DNA of 64,000 nucleotides from Bacteroidales bacterium (GTDB lineage: Bacteria > Bacteroidota > Bacteroidia > Bacteroidales > UBA932), in the NCBI GenBank assembly GCA_016281015.1, contig JAEEHS010000020.1, positions 1-64,000 of the forward strand, given 5' to 3'. Under the pieces are notes generated by a model. The model was not told where the DNA came from, ran no database searches, and was given only the letters and a program-made list of their open reading frames with translations. Numbering within the stretch: position 1 is the first letter of the stretch; each line of letters starts with the position of its first letter. Made by a program: the position numbers and the translations under genes. Below are positions 15,079 through 22,853 of this stretch, in pieces.

Positions 15079-17058
15079 TTAGAATTTGTAGGTATCGGTA
15101 GAGAAGGTTTTGGGCCGGGTCATGGATTCGGTATAAATGTTCCCGAAACGGTCGGTCACCTTAATCTCAAGGGTGGAGCTGGGCGAGGAGGCGCTGACGC
15201 GGAACGTGTGATAGTTTGGCGTGGTCGCGAAGGTCGCGGTTTTGTTCTTGTTCAGGCGTTTGGCCGTATAGGCGACCAGGTGTAGCGGGTCCAGGCAGCC
15301 GCCTGTCAGCAGGGTGGCGCTCAGCGCCTTCCCGCCCTCGCTGACTTCCACCTTCCAGGACGGGTCGTAGTTCCATACATTGATGTACACTTCGTTGGCT
15401 GTGGAGGCGGTGCCCCAGAAGTCGGGGGCGAAGTCCTGGGCGTACGTGCCGGATGCGTTGGGAACGCAGGACGCCGCGGTCAGGTGGATGGTGTTCCGGT
15501 CATAGCTGCGGAACTGGAATCCCACATCTTTTTTGGTTGCCTTGTACTGCCAGCGGAAGGAGGTTCCGTCCACCGTCAGGAGGGTGTAGCCTCCCGGGGA
15601 GCCGTCCTGTCCGATATGGACACCGGGCGTTTCGTTGCCGCTCCACCACCAGGTGCCGCAGACCGAACCGGCGTTGTGCTCGAATACATGGGAGGAGCTC
15701 AGGCGGTCATGGTTGTAGACGGTGTGGGTGTGGGCCGTAAAGACATGGGTCTCGGCATAGGGTTTGAGGATGCTCACCAGGGTGTTTTCGCTGGCTTTCG
15801 CAATGGAATAGTACCTGCCGTCCGCGCTCAGCATCGGGATGTGCATCGTCAGGACAATGGGGGTCGAGGTGGGAACATAGGACAGGTCCTTCCGGAGCCA
15901 GTTGAATTGTTCGTCTACGATTTTTCCGTCATAATCCCGCTTGAAACACGCGTTGCCGTTTTCATCCGTCGCGGCGACGCTGTTGATGCAGTAGACATCG
16001 TCCAGGACGACATAATGGACCTTTCCGACATTGAAAGAATAATAGGTCGGACCGAGGGTCTCCTTGTACTCTTTGACGGTATCGTAGTCGCCGGAGTAGT
16101 ACATGCTGTGGTCGTGGTTGCCGATGGTGTGATAGATGGTCAGCCCCGTAATGGCCTTGGCGTCAGAGAGGTAGTCTTTGTATCCGTAGTTGTTGGTAAT
16201 CCAGTACAGGTCCCAGGTCATGTCGCCGAGGGTGAGTCCATAGACGTGATCCGACGGATGGGCTCCGACATAGTCGTTGACATCCCGGACAAAGTCCTGG
16301 AACTGATTCCGGTCGTTGGTCCGCCGCGCCAGGTGCATGTCGCCGAAAAGCAGCAGGGTGTGTTTGTCCTGTCCCTCTGCCTTTCGCAGGCTGAAGTCCA
16401 CCCGCTCCGCAGTGGAGGCGGCTTTTGTCAGCGGCTGGAACATCTGCGGAAGAATTCCCTCCCGGAGGGGCTCGTAACCGGAAGGGACACTGATGAACAC
16501 CAGCTTGTGGTATTTCTTGGAAGCGAGCTGGTAGACTCCGTCCTTGTCGGTTGTCACGACTTCGACGCCATCGGAGACGACGACGTCCGCGATCCCTTCT
16601 CCTTCGCATTTGACCCGTCCGTAGACCGTTGAACCGGCTGCAGGCTTTACTTCGACCTCGTCCTGCGGCCAGATGATGACCAGCCGGGTTTCGCCCATGA
16701 GTTTTTTCGGATGACTGCCCCGCTGGAAATAGACTTTGTAAAGGCCGTCACTAGCCCCTTCCGACCAAAGTGCGGAGGCGGAGGCATTGAAATTAGTGGA
16801 ACCGACTGTCGTGACGGGACAAGCGTAAGTTTTCTGGTCCTGGTCTTCCAGGAGCACCTTGTCACCTTGGGACGGCGCCTTGCCGAACTGGATCCGGAAG
16901 GAGATGGATTCTGCGTTGGCTTCAACTTCCAGTTTTTCGGGAACGGCGAACTGGACATCCGTTGTGCCCGGGGTCTCGGGCGCTTCTTTCTTACAGGATA
17001 TCCCTCCGATAGCTACGGCCAAAGAGAGGGCGATGTTGATTAAATTTCTTAATTTCAT
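15079..17058 (-). CDS. metallophosphoesterase lipoprotein, first gene of the SusCD operon
   Basis: 659 residues, lipobox signal MKLRNLINIALSLAVAIGGISC. After a beta domain and a MetallophosN-like domain (VYGRVKCEGEGIADVVVSDG, about 145-215) comes the calcineurin-like phosphatase core. Metal-binding motifs are visible in order: LLLFGDMHLA (Asp and His), GLTLGDMTWD, TIGNHDHSM, LTMHIPML and FTAHTHTVYNHD, about residues 235-445. A C-terminal MetallophosC-like domain follows. The protein should hydrolyse phosphomono- or diesters outside the inner membrane. It is first in a minus-strand operon with SusC and SusD and is divergent from a homologous metallophosphoesterase-GDPD fusion at 17145. The natural substrate is not known. 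Confidence 0.85.
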   Translation of the reverse strand: MKLRNLINIALSLAVAIGGISCKKEAPETPGTTDVQFAVPEKLEVEANAESISFRIQFGKAPSQGDKVLLEDQDQKTYACPVTTVGSTNFNASASALWSEGASDGLYKVYFQRGSHPKKLMGETRLVIIWPQDEVEVKPAAGSTVYGRVKCEGEGIADVVVSDGVEVVTTDKDGVYQLASKKYHKLVFISVPSGYEPLREGILPQMFQPLTKAASTAERVDFSLRKAEGQDKHTLLLFGDMHLARRTNDRNQFQDFVRDVNDYVGAHPSDHVYGLTLGDMTWDLYWITNNYGYKDYLSDAKAITGLTIYHTIGNHDHSMYYSGDYDTVKEYKETLGPTYYSFNVGKVHYVVLDDVYCINSVAATDENGNACFKRDYDGKIVDEQFNWLRKDLSYVPTSTPIVLTMHIPMLSADGRYYSIAKASENTLVSILKPYAETHVFTAHTHTVYNHDRLSSSHVFEHNAGSVCGTWWWSGNETPGVHIGQDGSPGGYTLLTVDGTSFRWQYKATKKDVGFQFRSYDRNTIHLTAASCVPNASGTYAQDFAPDFWGTASTANEVYINVWNYDPSWKVEVSEGGKALSATLLTGGCLDPLHLVAYTAKRLNKNKTATFATTPNYHTFRVSASSPSSTLEIKVTDRFGNIYTESMTRPKTFSTDTYKF

Positions 17059-17062
17059 AGCT

Positions 17063-17070
17063 CAAAGATA
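17063..17070 (-). promoter_or_regulatory. -7 box of the metallophosphoesterase-SusCD operon, very short leader
   Basis: TATCTTTG on the minus strand (17070-17063) fits TAnnTTTG perfectly. Only four bases separate it from the ATG at 17058, so the transcript would start at or next to the start codon. No good TTTG is seen 19-21 bp upstream (AGAA lies there), so strength is uncertain. Confidence 0.45.
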
Positions 17071-17114
17071 ATATTTTTATCAGCAGAGTGTTCTCAATAA
17101 GAAAGATTTTTTCT

Positions 17115-17122
17115 TAACTTTG
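17115..17122 (+). promoter_or_regulatory. -7 box of the metallophosphoesterase-GDPD gene
   Basis: TAACTTTG fits TAnnTTTG and lies 22 bp before the ATG at 17145, on the plus strand. It is back to back with the minus-strand box at 17063-17070, so the two halves of the locus share a divergent control region of 86 bp. The -33 element is weak. Confidence 0.5.
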
Positions 17123-17144
17123 AAAGAATTTATAACGTAACGAT

Positions 17145-19397
17145 ATGAAAAGAGTTGCAGTTTTGTTTCTATCCGTTGTCCTTTGCCTGCTTCCGCTCGG
17201 GGCGAAGACGGTGAAGGGGACGGTGTCCTGCGAAGGAAAGGCCCTCGCCGGTGTGATTGTTTCGGATGGTTATCGTTTTACCAAGACGGATGCCGCCGGC
17301 GCGTTCAAACTGTCCACCCACAAGGACGCCCGCTTTGTCTTTGTCGTGACGCCCTCGGGCTATGTGGCGGACTTTGAAAGCGGGGCTCCGCAGTTCTACC
17401 TTCCCCTGAAAGGAACGAAGCGCTTCGACTTCAGCCTGCAGAAGTTCGGGAACACGAAGGATTATTACCTTCTCTCGGTGTCGGATCCGCAGATGGCGAA
17501 CAAGAAGCATCTGAAGCGCTTCACCGGCAAGCCGCTGGGAGACCTCCGGGGAATGGCAGCGCGGCTGGGGGGCACCCGACCGACGGTCGGGATGGCGCTC
17601 GGAGACATTGCCTGGAACAATCTGGAATTCTTCGCTCCATATAAAGAGGCCATTGCGACCACCGGCATTCCTTTCTACGCCGTAATCGGCAACCATGACT
17701 TTATCCAGAACCAGTCCGGGATTGCGGCGGGCGCTGCCTATGAGGCGGCTTTCGGCCCCTATAATTATGCCTTTTTCCTGGGGAACGACCTTGTCATCGG
17801 ACTGAACAATATCCAGTTCGTCGCCAGCGGCCATGAGGAACCGTCCAAGTCTTCCAACAATTACACAGAAGGCTATTCCCGGGAAACCCTGGACTTCGTG
17901 AAGGGCCTTCTGGCCTATGTTCCGAAAGGAACGCATATCCTGATCGCCCAGCACAGTCCCATCCAGAAGGGGCTGAGGAATGTCTGGATCGAACAGGCGG
18001 AAGAGTTGCTCTCGCTCCTGGACGGCTATCCGGTGGACATGTTGAGCGGGCATACCCATGTGATGGAAAAGCGGACGGTTTCCGCTTCGGTGCGGGACCA
18101 CAACGCCGCCTCCATCGGCGGAGCCTGGTGGTCGACCGACCGTTGCAAGGACGGCACGCCGCGGGGCTATGAAATCTTCTCTTCCAAGGATGGATGTTTC
18201 ACCTCGCGTTGGCACAATATCGATTATCCGGACGAGTTCCAGGCGGAATTCATTCCCATGGGCGCGGCATCCTACCATGCCAATGAGCTCCTGGCGAATG
18301 TCTGGGATGCGGACGAGCGGTGGACGGTCAGCTGGAGTGAGGACGGCGGCCCCTGGCAGAAGGCGAAATGCGTCGCGGATGTCTCTCCGGTCTATGTCCG
18401 GGAGATTGAGGCGGCGTTCCAGAACGACCCAGACAAGATTCCGGGGTACAAGAACCCCCGTGCGACGCCGCATTACTACGCCGCATCGCCGTCCCAGTAT
18501 GCCCGTCTCGTGTCCTTCTCGGTGAAAGCTCCGGACGGCCGGGAGTGGACCGAGACCCTCTCGACGGACCGCTCCTATGTCGACCTGCAGGCCCATCGCG
18601 GCGGGGCGGGCCTGATGCCGGAAAATACGGTTTCGTCCATGCGCAAGGCGATGGACCTGAAAAAGATCAATACCCTGGAATTCGACCTGCAGATTTCTTC
18701 CGACGGAAAGGTTGTCGTCTCGCACGACAATTATTTCCATTCCCGCTACGCCATCCGCCCGGACGGTTCGCTGGTCGGGAAGGATGATCCGAAGGAATAT
18801 ATCTATACGATGCCTTACGACAGCGTCGTCCGCTACGAGGTGGGGCTGAGAAAAGTGGACCAGTGGCCGACCCAGCAGAAAGTCTCCGAACACAAGCCGC
18901 TGGCGTCGGACCTGATTGACTTCATCGAGGATTATGCCCGGAAGAAGGGCCTTTCCCCGATGCGGTACAACATCGAGGTCAAGTCCCGTACCGGAAAGGG
19001 CGAGGGCACGCTCTGGCCGGATTACAAGACCTTTGTGGATACCTGCATCCCGCTGCTTCTGTCCAAGAACCTGGGAGACCGGCTGGTCGTCCAGTGCTTC
19101 GATGTCCGCGCCCTCAATTACATGCGGGCGAAATATCCGGAGGTGAAACTATCCTATCTGACATCCAAGGTGAAGGATGTCGTGCAGCTTCTTGGGAAAC
19201 TGGATTTCATCCCCGAGTGGTGGTCGCCGCATTATGAGGATGTCACCCCCGAGAACGTGGCGTATTGCCATGCCCTTGGCGTCAAGGTCGTGCCCTGGAC
19301 GGTGGACGAGAAGAGCGACATTCAGAAGATGGCGGACTACGGCGTGGACGCCATTATCTCCAATTATCCGGACCGCCTGATCGAAGTGCTGCGCTAG
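17145..19397 (+). CDS. secreted fusion of metallophosphoesterase and glycerophosphodiester phosphodiesterase
   Basis: 750 residues. A signal peptide (MKRVAVLFLSVVLCLLPLGA) is followed by a MetallophosN-like domain (VKGTVSCEGKALAGVIVSDG), then the calcineurin-like core with SVSDPQ (about 110), GDIAWN, IGNHDF (about 182), AQHSPI and LSGHTHVME, and a MetallophosC-like domain. From about residue 478 a complete GDPD domain follows: LQAHRGGAGLMPENT, LEFDLQISSDGKVVVSHDN (about 509-527), YNIEVKS (about 608) and WTVDEKSDIQKM...DAIISNYPD. GDPD enzymes cut glycerophosphodiesters to glycerol 3-phosphate and an alcohol, and the phosphatase half could then remove the phosphate. Both sets of catalytic residues look intact. 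It is divergent from the SusCD operon and probably acts in the periplasm on what that system brings in. Confidence 0.9.
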   Translation: MKRVAVLFLSVVLCLLPLGAKTVKGTVSCEGKALAGVIVSDGYRFTKTDAAGAFKLSTHKDARFVFVVTPSGYVADFESGAPQFYLPLKGTKRFDFSLQKFGNTKDYYLLSVSDPQMANKKHLKRFTGKPLGDLRGMAARLGGTRPTVGMALGDIAWNNLEFFAPYKEAIATTGIPFYAVIGNHDFIQNQSGIAAGAAYEAAFGPYNYAFFLGNDLVIGLNNIQFVASGHEEPSKSSNNYTEGYSRETLDFVKGLLAYVPKGTHILIAQHSPIQKGLRNVWIEQAEELLSLLDGYPVDMLSGHTHVMEKRTVSASVRDHNAASIGGAWWSTDRCKDGTPRGYEIFSSKDGCFTSRWHNIDYPDEFQAEFIPMGAASYHANELLANVWDADERWTVSWSEDGGPWQKAKCVADVSPVYVREIEAAFQNDPDKIPGYKNPRATPHYYAASPSQYARLVSFSVKAPDGREWTETLSTDRSYVDLQAHRGGAGLMPENTVSSMRKAMDLKKINTLEFDLQISSDGKVVVSHDNYFHSRYAIRPDGSLVGKDDPKEYIYTMPYDSVVRYEVGLRKVDQWPTQQKVSEHKPLASDLIDFIEDYARKKGLSPMRYNIEVKSRTGKGEGTLWPDYKTFVDTCIPLLLSKNLGDRLVVQCFDVRALNYMRAKYPEVKLSYLTSKVKDVVQLLGKLDFIPEWWSPHYEDVTPENVAYCHALGVKVVPWTVDEKSDIQKMADYGVDAIISNYPDRLIEVLR

Positions 19398-19400
19398 CGG

Positions 19401-19431
19401 TTGCAATTGTGGCGGGAATCTTCTATCTTTG
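19401..19431 (+). promoter_or_regulatory. promoter of the HPr-kinase-like gene, possibly leaderless
   Basis: TTG (19401-19403), then 20 bp, then TATCTTTG (19424-19431). The ATG at 19438 begins 6 bases after the box, about where transcription should start, so the mRNA may have no leader. The promoter starts 4 bp after the preceding stop codon. Confidence 0.6.
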
Positions 19432-19437
19432 CAAGAT

Positions 19438-20523
19438 ATGGCATGGAACGAAAAATATTATAGTCTGGCCGGACACATCATCTGCGTCCGGCTGGAAACG
19501 CCCTGGACCTTCAAGGAACTGACCGGGGAGCAGAAGCAGCTGGTGGAACGCCTCCGGCGGGGAGAAGACATCGGTATCATTCCGGTGCCGGCGGACCGGA
19601 CGGAAAGCCTGTCGGTCAACGAACAGCTGATGGGCAAGGAAGCGATGACCCGGGAAAAGTGGGATACGCTCTCTCCGGAGGAGAAGGATGCCTTCCGCCA
19701 CGACCTGGATTTCGAGCAGTATGCCCCCTTTGAGGAGAGTGCTTCGACGCCGCTTCTGACCCTTCGGGTCCATGCCGGGGTGCCGGCGGAGCTGGAAGCC
19801 TCGCGCGCTCAGTGGAAGCTGATGACGGCCGTCGACGAGATCCTTCCGTTCTATTATGGCTACCGCCTGGGCGGAAAGACCCTGTATGAGTATTTTCCGG
19901 CCAAGGGAGTCCGTGCGGGTTATTTCGTGATGAACGAGGACTACAGCGAAGGGGATTATTATCCCTGTGAGCGCATGGGGGCCCGGACAACCCTGATGCA
20001 GATCAATACGTCCCTGATGATCCAGTTTACCTTTGCATCCGCCGCGCTGTCCACCATTCTGCTCCATGCGTCTGTCACCCGTCTGGAGGGGAAGGCCCAG
20101 CTGTTCTTCGGGGTAAGCGGAACCGGAAAGAGTACCCACAGCCGTCTCTGGCATGAGTACGTGCAGGAGTCCGACCTGATGAACGACGATAATCCGATTA
20201 TCCGGCTCCAGGACGGTAAAGTCCTGGTCTATGGAACGCCCTGGAGCGGAAAGACCCTCTGCTACCGCCGGGTCGTCGCCCCGGTGCGCGCCCTGGTGCG
20301 GCTGGAACAGGCTCCGGAGAACCGGATCGAACGCCTGGACCCGCTGCAGGCCTACGCGAGCGTAGTGGCCGCGACGTCGACCATCCGCTGGGACAGTTCC
20401 ATCATGGATAAGATCATCCCGACGGTCGAACGACTGGCCATGACCATCCCTTGTTTCCAGCTTTCCTGCCGGCCGGATGAAGAAGCCGTCCGCGTCTGCC
20501 GGGAGGCTGTCATGTCTTGTTAA
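19438..20523 (+). CDS. HPr kinase/phosphorylase-like P-loop protein
   Basis: 361 residues, start at ATG 19438. The C-terminal half has a P-loop GVSGTGKSTHSRLWHE (about residues 225-240), the acidic NDDNPI (about 250) and a second glycine/lysine motif GTPWSGKT (about 267). This is the layout of HprK-related kinases and of PEP-carboxykinase-like folds. The N-terminal half (LAGHIICVRLE..., FEESASTPLLTLRVHAG) is a beta-rich domain seen in Bacteroidota homologues of no known function. Real HprK phosphorylates HPr on serine, but no HPr gene is present here and the target is unknown. It is followed closely by a lipoprotein, rpiB and truB, probably in one transcript. Confidence 0.65.
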   Translation: MAWNEKYYSLAGHIICVRLETPWTFKELTGEQKQLVERLRRGEDIGIIPVPADRTESLSVNEQLMGKEAMTREKWDTLSPEEKDAFRHDLDFEQYAPFEESASTPLLTLRVHAGVPAELEASRAQWKLMTAVDEILPFYYGYRLGGKTLYEYFPAKGVRAGYFVMNEDYSEGDYYPCERMGARTTLMQINTSLMIQFTFASAALSTILLHASVTRLEGKAQLFFGVSGTGKSTHSRLWHEYVQESDLMNDDNPIIRLQDGKVLVYGTPWSGKTLCYRRVVAPVRALVRLEQAPENRIERLDPLQAYASVVAATSTIRWDSSIMDKIIPTVERLAMTIPCFQLSCRPDEEAVRVCREAVMSC

Positions 20524-20538
20524 ACCTTGTATGCTGAT

Positions 20539-21363
20539 ATGAAACGCATTGCCATCTATCTCGGCGCCGCCGCCCTTGTGGCCGCCTGCGCGAAACCCCT
20601 CTCCGCACCGGAGGGGCTCCTGTCGATTCCTGCAACGCGGGAAGCCCTCGCAGAGGATATGGACACGAAATCCAATGTATCCGATGAAGGGAAATTCATC
20701 TGGAACAGCTGGGATGCCGCCGACATCTGGACGACGGCCGGGGCGTTTTCGCCGATGAAGGTCACCTCCGGCGGGGGAACGAACACCGTGACGTTCAGCG
20801 CGGTACTGCCGGAAGGGGCCGAAGCCTCGACCGTCGCGGTCTACCCCAGCGGTGCGCACAGCCTGTCGGGGACGACCTTGACGGTCCATTACCCAGAGGA
20901 GTACACGTACCCGGCCGATACGACGGATTCCTATCCGCTGATGGTCGCCCGCTATACGGAAGGTCAGGGGCTCGCATTCAAGCATGTCGGCGGCATTGTC
21001 CGGATCCGCTACAAGAATGTCCCGACCAAGGCCCACAGCATCCTGGTGACGTTCAATGAGAAGGTGACCGGAGATTTTGCGGTTAATCTTGAGGATGCGG
21101 CTCCGGTGGCGGTGATGGGGACCGGGGCGAGTTCGGTCCGGATCCGTTTCACGCCGCCGGAAAGCGGGACGAACACGCGCCATTTCTATGTGCCGGTCCC
21201 GACCGGGACTCTGACGGGCCTTCAGATTGTCTACTGTGATGCATCCGATGCCCCTATCAGCGGCACCAGTTATACCAAGACCGGCACCGTGGCGGTGACC
21301 CGCCGCAAGCTGGTGAAACTGCCGGGTCTCGTCCTTACCTCTTTTGAAGCTGGAATCGAATGA
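20539..21363 (+). CDS. fimbrillin-like lipoprotein of unknown function
   Basis: 274 residues from ATG 20539 (MKRIAIYLGAAALVAACAK, lipobox Cys). The sequence after it, DTKSNVSDEGKFIWNSWDAADIW, matches the opening of Mfa-like/fimbrillin-type domains (a TKT/TKS block followed by W-x-x-x-D). It then runs through alternating beta strands (FSAVLPEGAEASTVAVYPSG, FKHVGGIVRIRY) to VAVTRRKLVKLPGL. One such domain fills the protein. The stop overlaps the rpiB start (ATGA), so translation is coupled to a housekeeping gene, an unusual pairing. It could be an anchored pilin-like or surface-binding protein. Confidence 0.6.
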   Translation: MKRIAIYLGAAALVAACAKPLSAPEGLLSIPATREALAEDMDTKSNVSDEGKFIWNSWDAADIWTTAGAFSPMKVTSGGGTNTVTFSAVLPEGAEASTVAVYPSGAHSLSGTTLTVHYPEEYTYPADTTDSYPLMVARYTEGQGLAFKHVGGIVRIRYKNVPTKAHSILVTFNEKVTGDFAVNLEDAAPVAVMGTGASSVRIRFTPPESGTNTRHFYVPVPTGTLTGLQIVYCDASDAPISGTSYTKTGTVAVTRRKLVKLPGLVLTSFEAGIE

Positions 21364-21791
21364 AAATCGGTATTTGCAACGACCACGCTGGCGTCGCGTA
21401 TAAAAACAAACTCGTGAAGATGCTGCGTACGCGCGGAATCGACGTCGTGAATTACGGGACGGATACCCTCCAGAGTGTGGATTATCCGGATTTTGCCCAT
21501 CGGCTGGCCTCGGCCGTCGAAGCAGGTGAAGTGGACCTCGGCATCGCCCTCTGCGGCACCGGAAACGGGATGGCCATCACCCTGAACCACCACGCCGGTA
21601 TCCGTGCCGGATTGGCCTGGGCCCCGGAAATCGGCCGTCTCGTGAAGGCCCATAACAATGCGAACGTGCTGGTCCTTCCGGCGCGCTTCATCCCGTACCG
21701 GACCGCTTCGGCCATCGTCCGGACCTGGCTGGACACGCCCTTCGAGGGCGGACGGCATCTTCGCCGCATCGAGAAGATTCCCTGCCGATGA
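21360..21791 (+). CDS. rpiB: ribose 5-phosphate isomerase B
   Basis: 143 residues with the whole RpiB/LacAB fold: CNDHAGVAYKNKLVKML at the N-terminus, NYGTD, SVDYPDFAH, and the active-site loop ALCGTGNGMAITLNHHAGIRAGLAW with the catalytic Cys at about 65. NNANVLVLPARF follows. The enzyme interconverts ribose 5-phosphate and ribulose 5-phosphate in the pentose phosphate pathway. It overlaps the genes on both sides by four bases (ATGA), with a lipoprotein gene before it and truB after it. Confidence 0.93.
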   Translation: MKIGICNDHAGVAYKNKLVKMLRTRGIDVVNYGTDTLQSVDYPDFAHRLASAVEAGEVDLGIALCGTGNGMAITLNHHAGIRAGLAWAPEIGRLVKAHNNANVLVLPARFIPYRTASAIVRTWLDTPFEGGRHLRRIEKIPCR

Positions 21792-22633
21792 CCCTGTCCC
21801 ATGACATCGCCGATTACCCCGAAGGCATCGTCCTCGCGGTGGACAAGCCGTATCGGTGGACCTCGGCGGATGTCATCCGGAAACTCAAGTATGCCGCCAT
21901 CCGGCATTTCCGCAAGAAGAACCTGAAAGTCGGCCATGCCGGGACGCTGGATCCTCTCGCGACCGGCGTCCTGCTGGTCTGCATCGGCCCGGCTTGCCGC
22001 CGGGCCCAGCAGCTGCAGGACCATGACAAGGAGTATATTGCCACCATCCGTTTCGGGGCGACGACCCCCTCTTACGATCTGGAGAAAGAAGTGGACCGGA
22101 CGTTTCCCTATGCCCATATCACCCAGGAAGCGGTCCAGGAGGCCCTGAAGGGTTTCCTGGGGGAGCAGGAGCAGATAGCGCCTCTTTTCAGCGCCAAATC
22201 TGTCGACGGCGTCCGCGCCTACGAAGTGGCCCGGCGGCTCTATCGCGGCGGCCGTTTCTCCGAAATCGATGCCACAGCCCTGGAAACCCTTCATCGCAGC
22301 CGTATCGTCATCTCCGAAATCGAACTGCTGGATTTTACCCCTGCCCGTCCTGCTACGAGCACCCCTGCAGCCGACGCTTTACCTGACGGCAGTGCGGCCT
22401 CATCCCGCATTCACGTGGCAGACACCGCTGCGCTGGGCCTCCCGGAGACCCGTATCCGCATCGTCTGTTCCAAGGGAACCTACATCCGCGCCTTCGCCCG
22501 CGACCTCGGCGAAGCCCTCGGCAGCGGCGCCCACCTTTCCGGCCTTATCCGCTCCCGCAGCGGGGACTATCGTCTTGCGGAGGCTCTTTCTGTGGAGGAA
22601 GCCCTTTCACTTTTTTACGTTGATTTGGCGTAA
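21788..22633 (+). CDS. truB: tRNA pseudouridine(55) synthase
   Basis: 281 residues. GIVLAVDKPYRWTSADVIRKLK, then KVGHAGTLDPLATGVLLVC with the catalytic Asp at 55, KEYIATIRFGATTPSYDLE, and APLFSAKSVDGVRAYEVAR are the TruB motifs. It converts U55 of tRNA to pseudouridine. A low-complexity stretch of about 30 residues (ARPATSTPAADALPDG..., about 184-215) is inserted before the conserved IRIVCSKGTYIRAFARDLGEALG. The gene overlaps rpiB by four bases. Its last codon and stop (GCG TAA) are the first six bases of the 111-bp repeat at 22628. Confidence 0.95.
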   Translation: MTLSHDIADYPEGIVLAVDKPYRWTSADVIRKLKYAAIRHFRKKNLKVGHAGTLDPLATGVLLVCIGPACRRAQQLQDHDKEYIATIRFGATTPSYDLEKEVDRTFPYAHITQEAVQEALKGFLGEQEQIAPLFSAKSVDGVRAYEVARRLYRGGRFSEIDATALETLHRSRIVISEIELLDFTPARPATSTPAADALPDGSAASSRIHVADTAALGLPETRIRIVCSKGTYIRAFARDLGEALGSGAHLSGLIRSRSGDYRLAEALSVEEALSLFYVDLA

Positions 22634-22738
22634 AATGTAAGTTTCTGGTCTGTAGTTGATTACGTAAAATCGTCTATGTAAATATGCATAGACGATTATG
22701 CGTAAATAGTTGACTATTGGCGTTTTGCATTTTACGGC
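22628..22738 (+). repeat. 111-bp structured repeat, copy A
   Basis: The same 111-bp element is found at 44368-44478 in the same orientation, aligned without gaps and about 73% identical by hand count (81 of 111). The ends pair: CGTAAAATG (22629-22637) with CATTTTACG (22728-22736). Inside is a perfect 11-bp hairpin, AATCGTCTATG (22668-22678) with CATAGACGATT (22687-22697). Conservation is concentrated in the ends and the hairpin. The element supplies the stop codon of truB and lies about 37 bp before the promoter of a RAYT transposase gene, as REP-type elements often do. Confidence 0.75.
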
Positions 22739-22774
22739 AAAATGGGCAGAGTCCGGAATGAGCCAAAAATGTAA

Positions 22775-22806
22775 TTTGGAAGAATTGATAATGATTCTTA
22801 CATTCG
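22775..22806 (+). promoter_or_regulatory. promoter of the RAYT transposase gene
   Basis: TTTG (22775-22778), 20 bp, then TACATTCG (22799-22806). The same arrangement (TTTG, 20 bp, TACATTTG) with similar flanking bases precedes the decayed RAYT copy at 45406-45437, which supports it as a real, conserved promoter. The start codon is 47 bp downstream. Confidence 0.6.
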
Positions 22807-22853
22807 CAGGTGAAAGACGGAATTATCCGTACGGCCTTAAATGAGAATTGATA

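Noticed and set aside
17169..18893. 574-codon minus-strand ORF opposite the phosphoesterase-GDPD fusion
   Set aside because: The plus-strand frame has two full catalytic domains. The opposite frame looks like a composition artefact.
19423..21183. 586-codon minus-strand ORF spanning the HPr-kinase-like gene and lipoprotein
   Set aside because: It covers two real genes on the other strand, including a P-loop and a lipobox. The translation is rich in R, G and D with no family resemblance.
22628..22738. 111-bp repeat as a CRISPR repeat or tRNA-like attachment site
   Set aside because: Only two copies were found, 21.7 kb apart, with no spacer array. There is no tRNA sequence at either copy.
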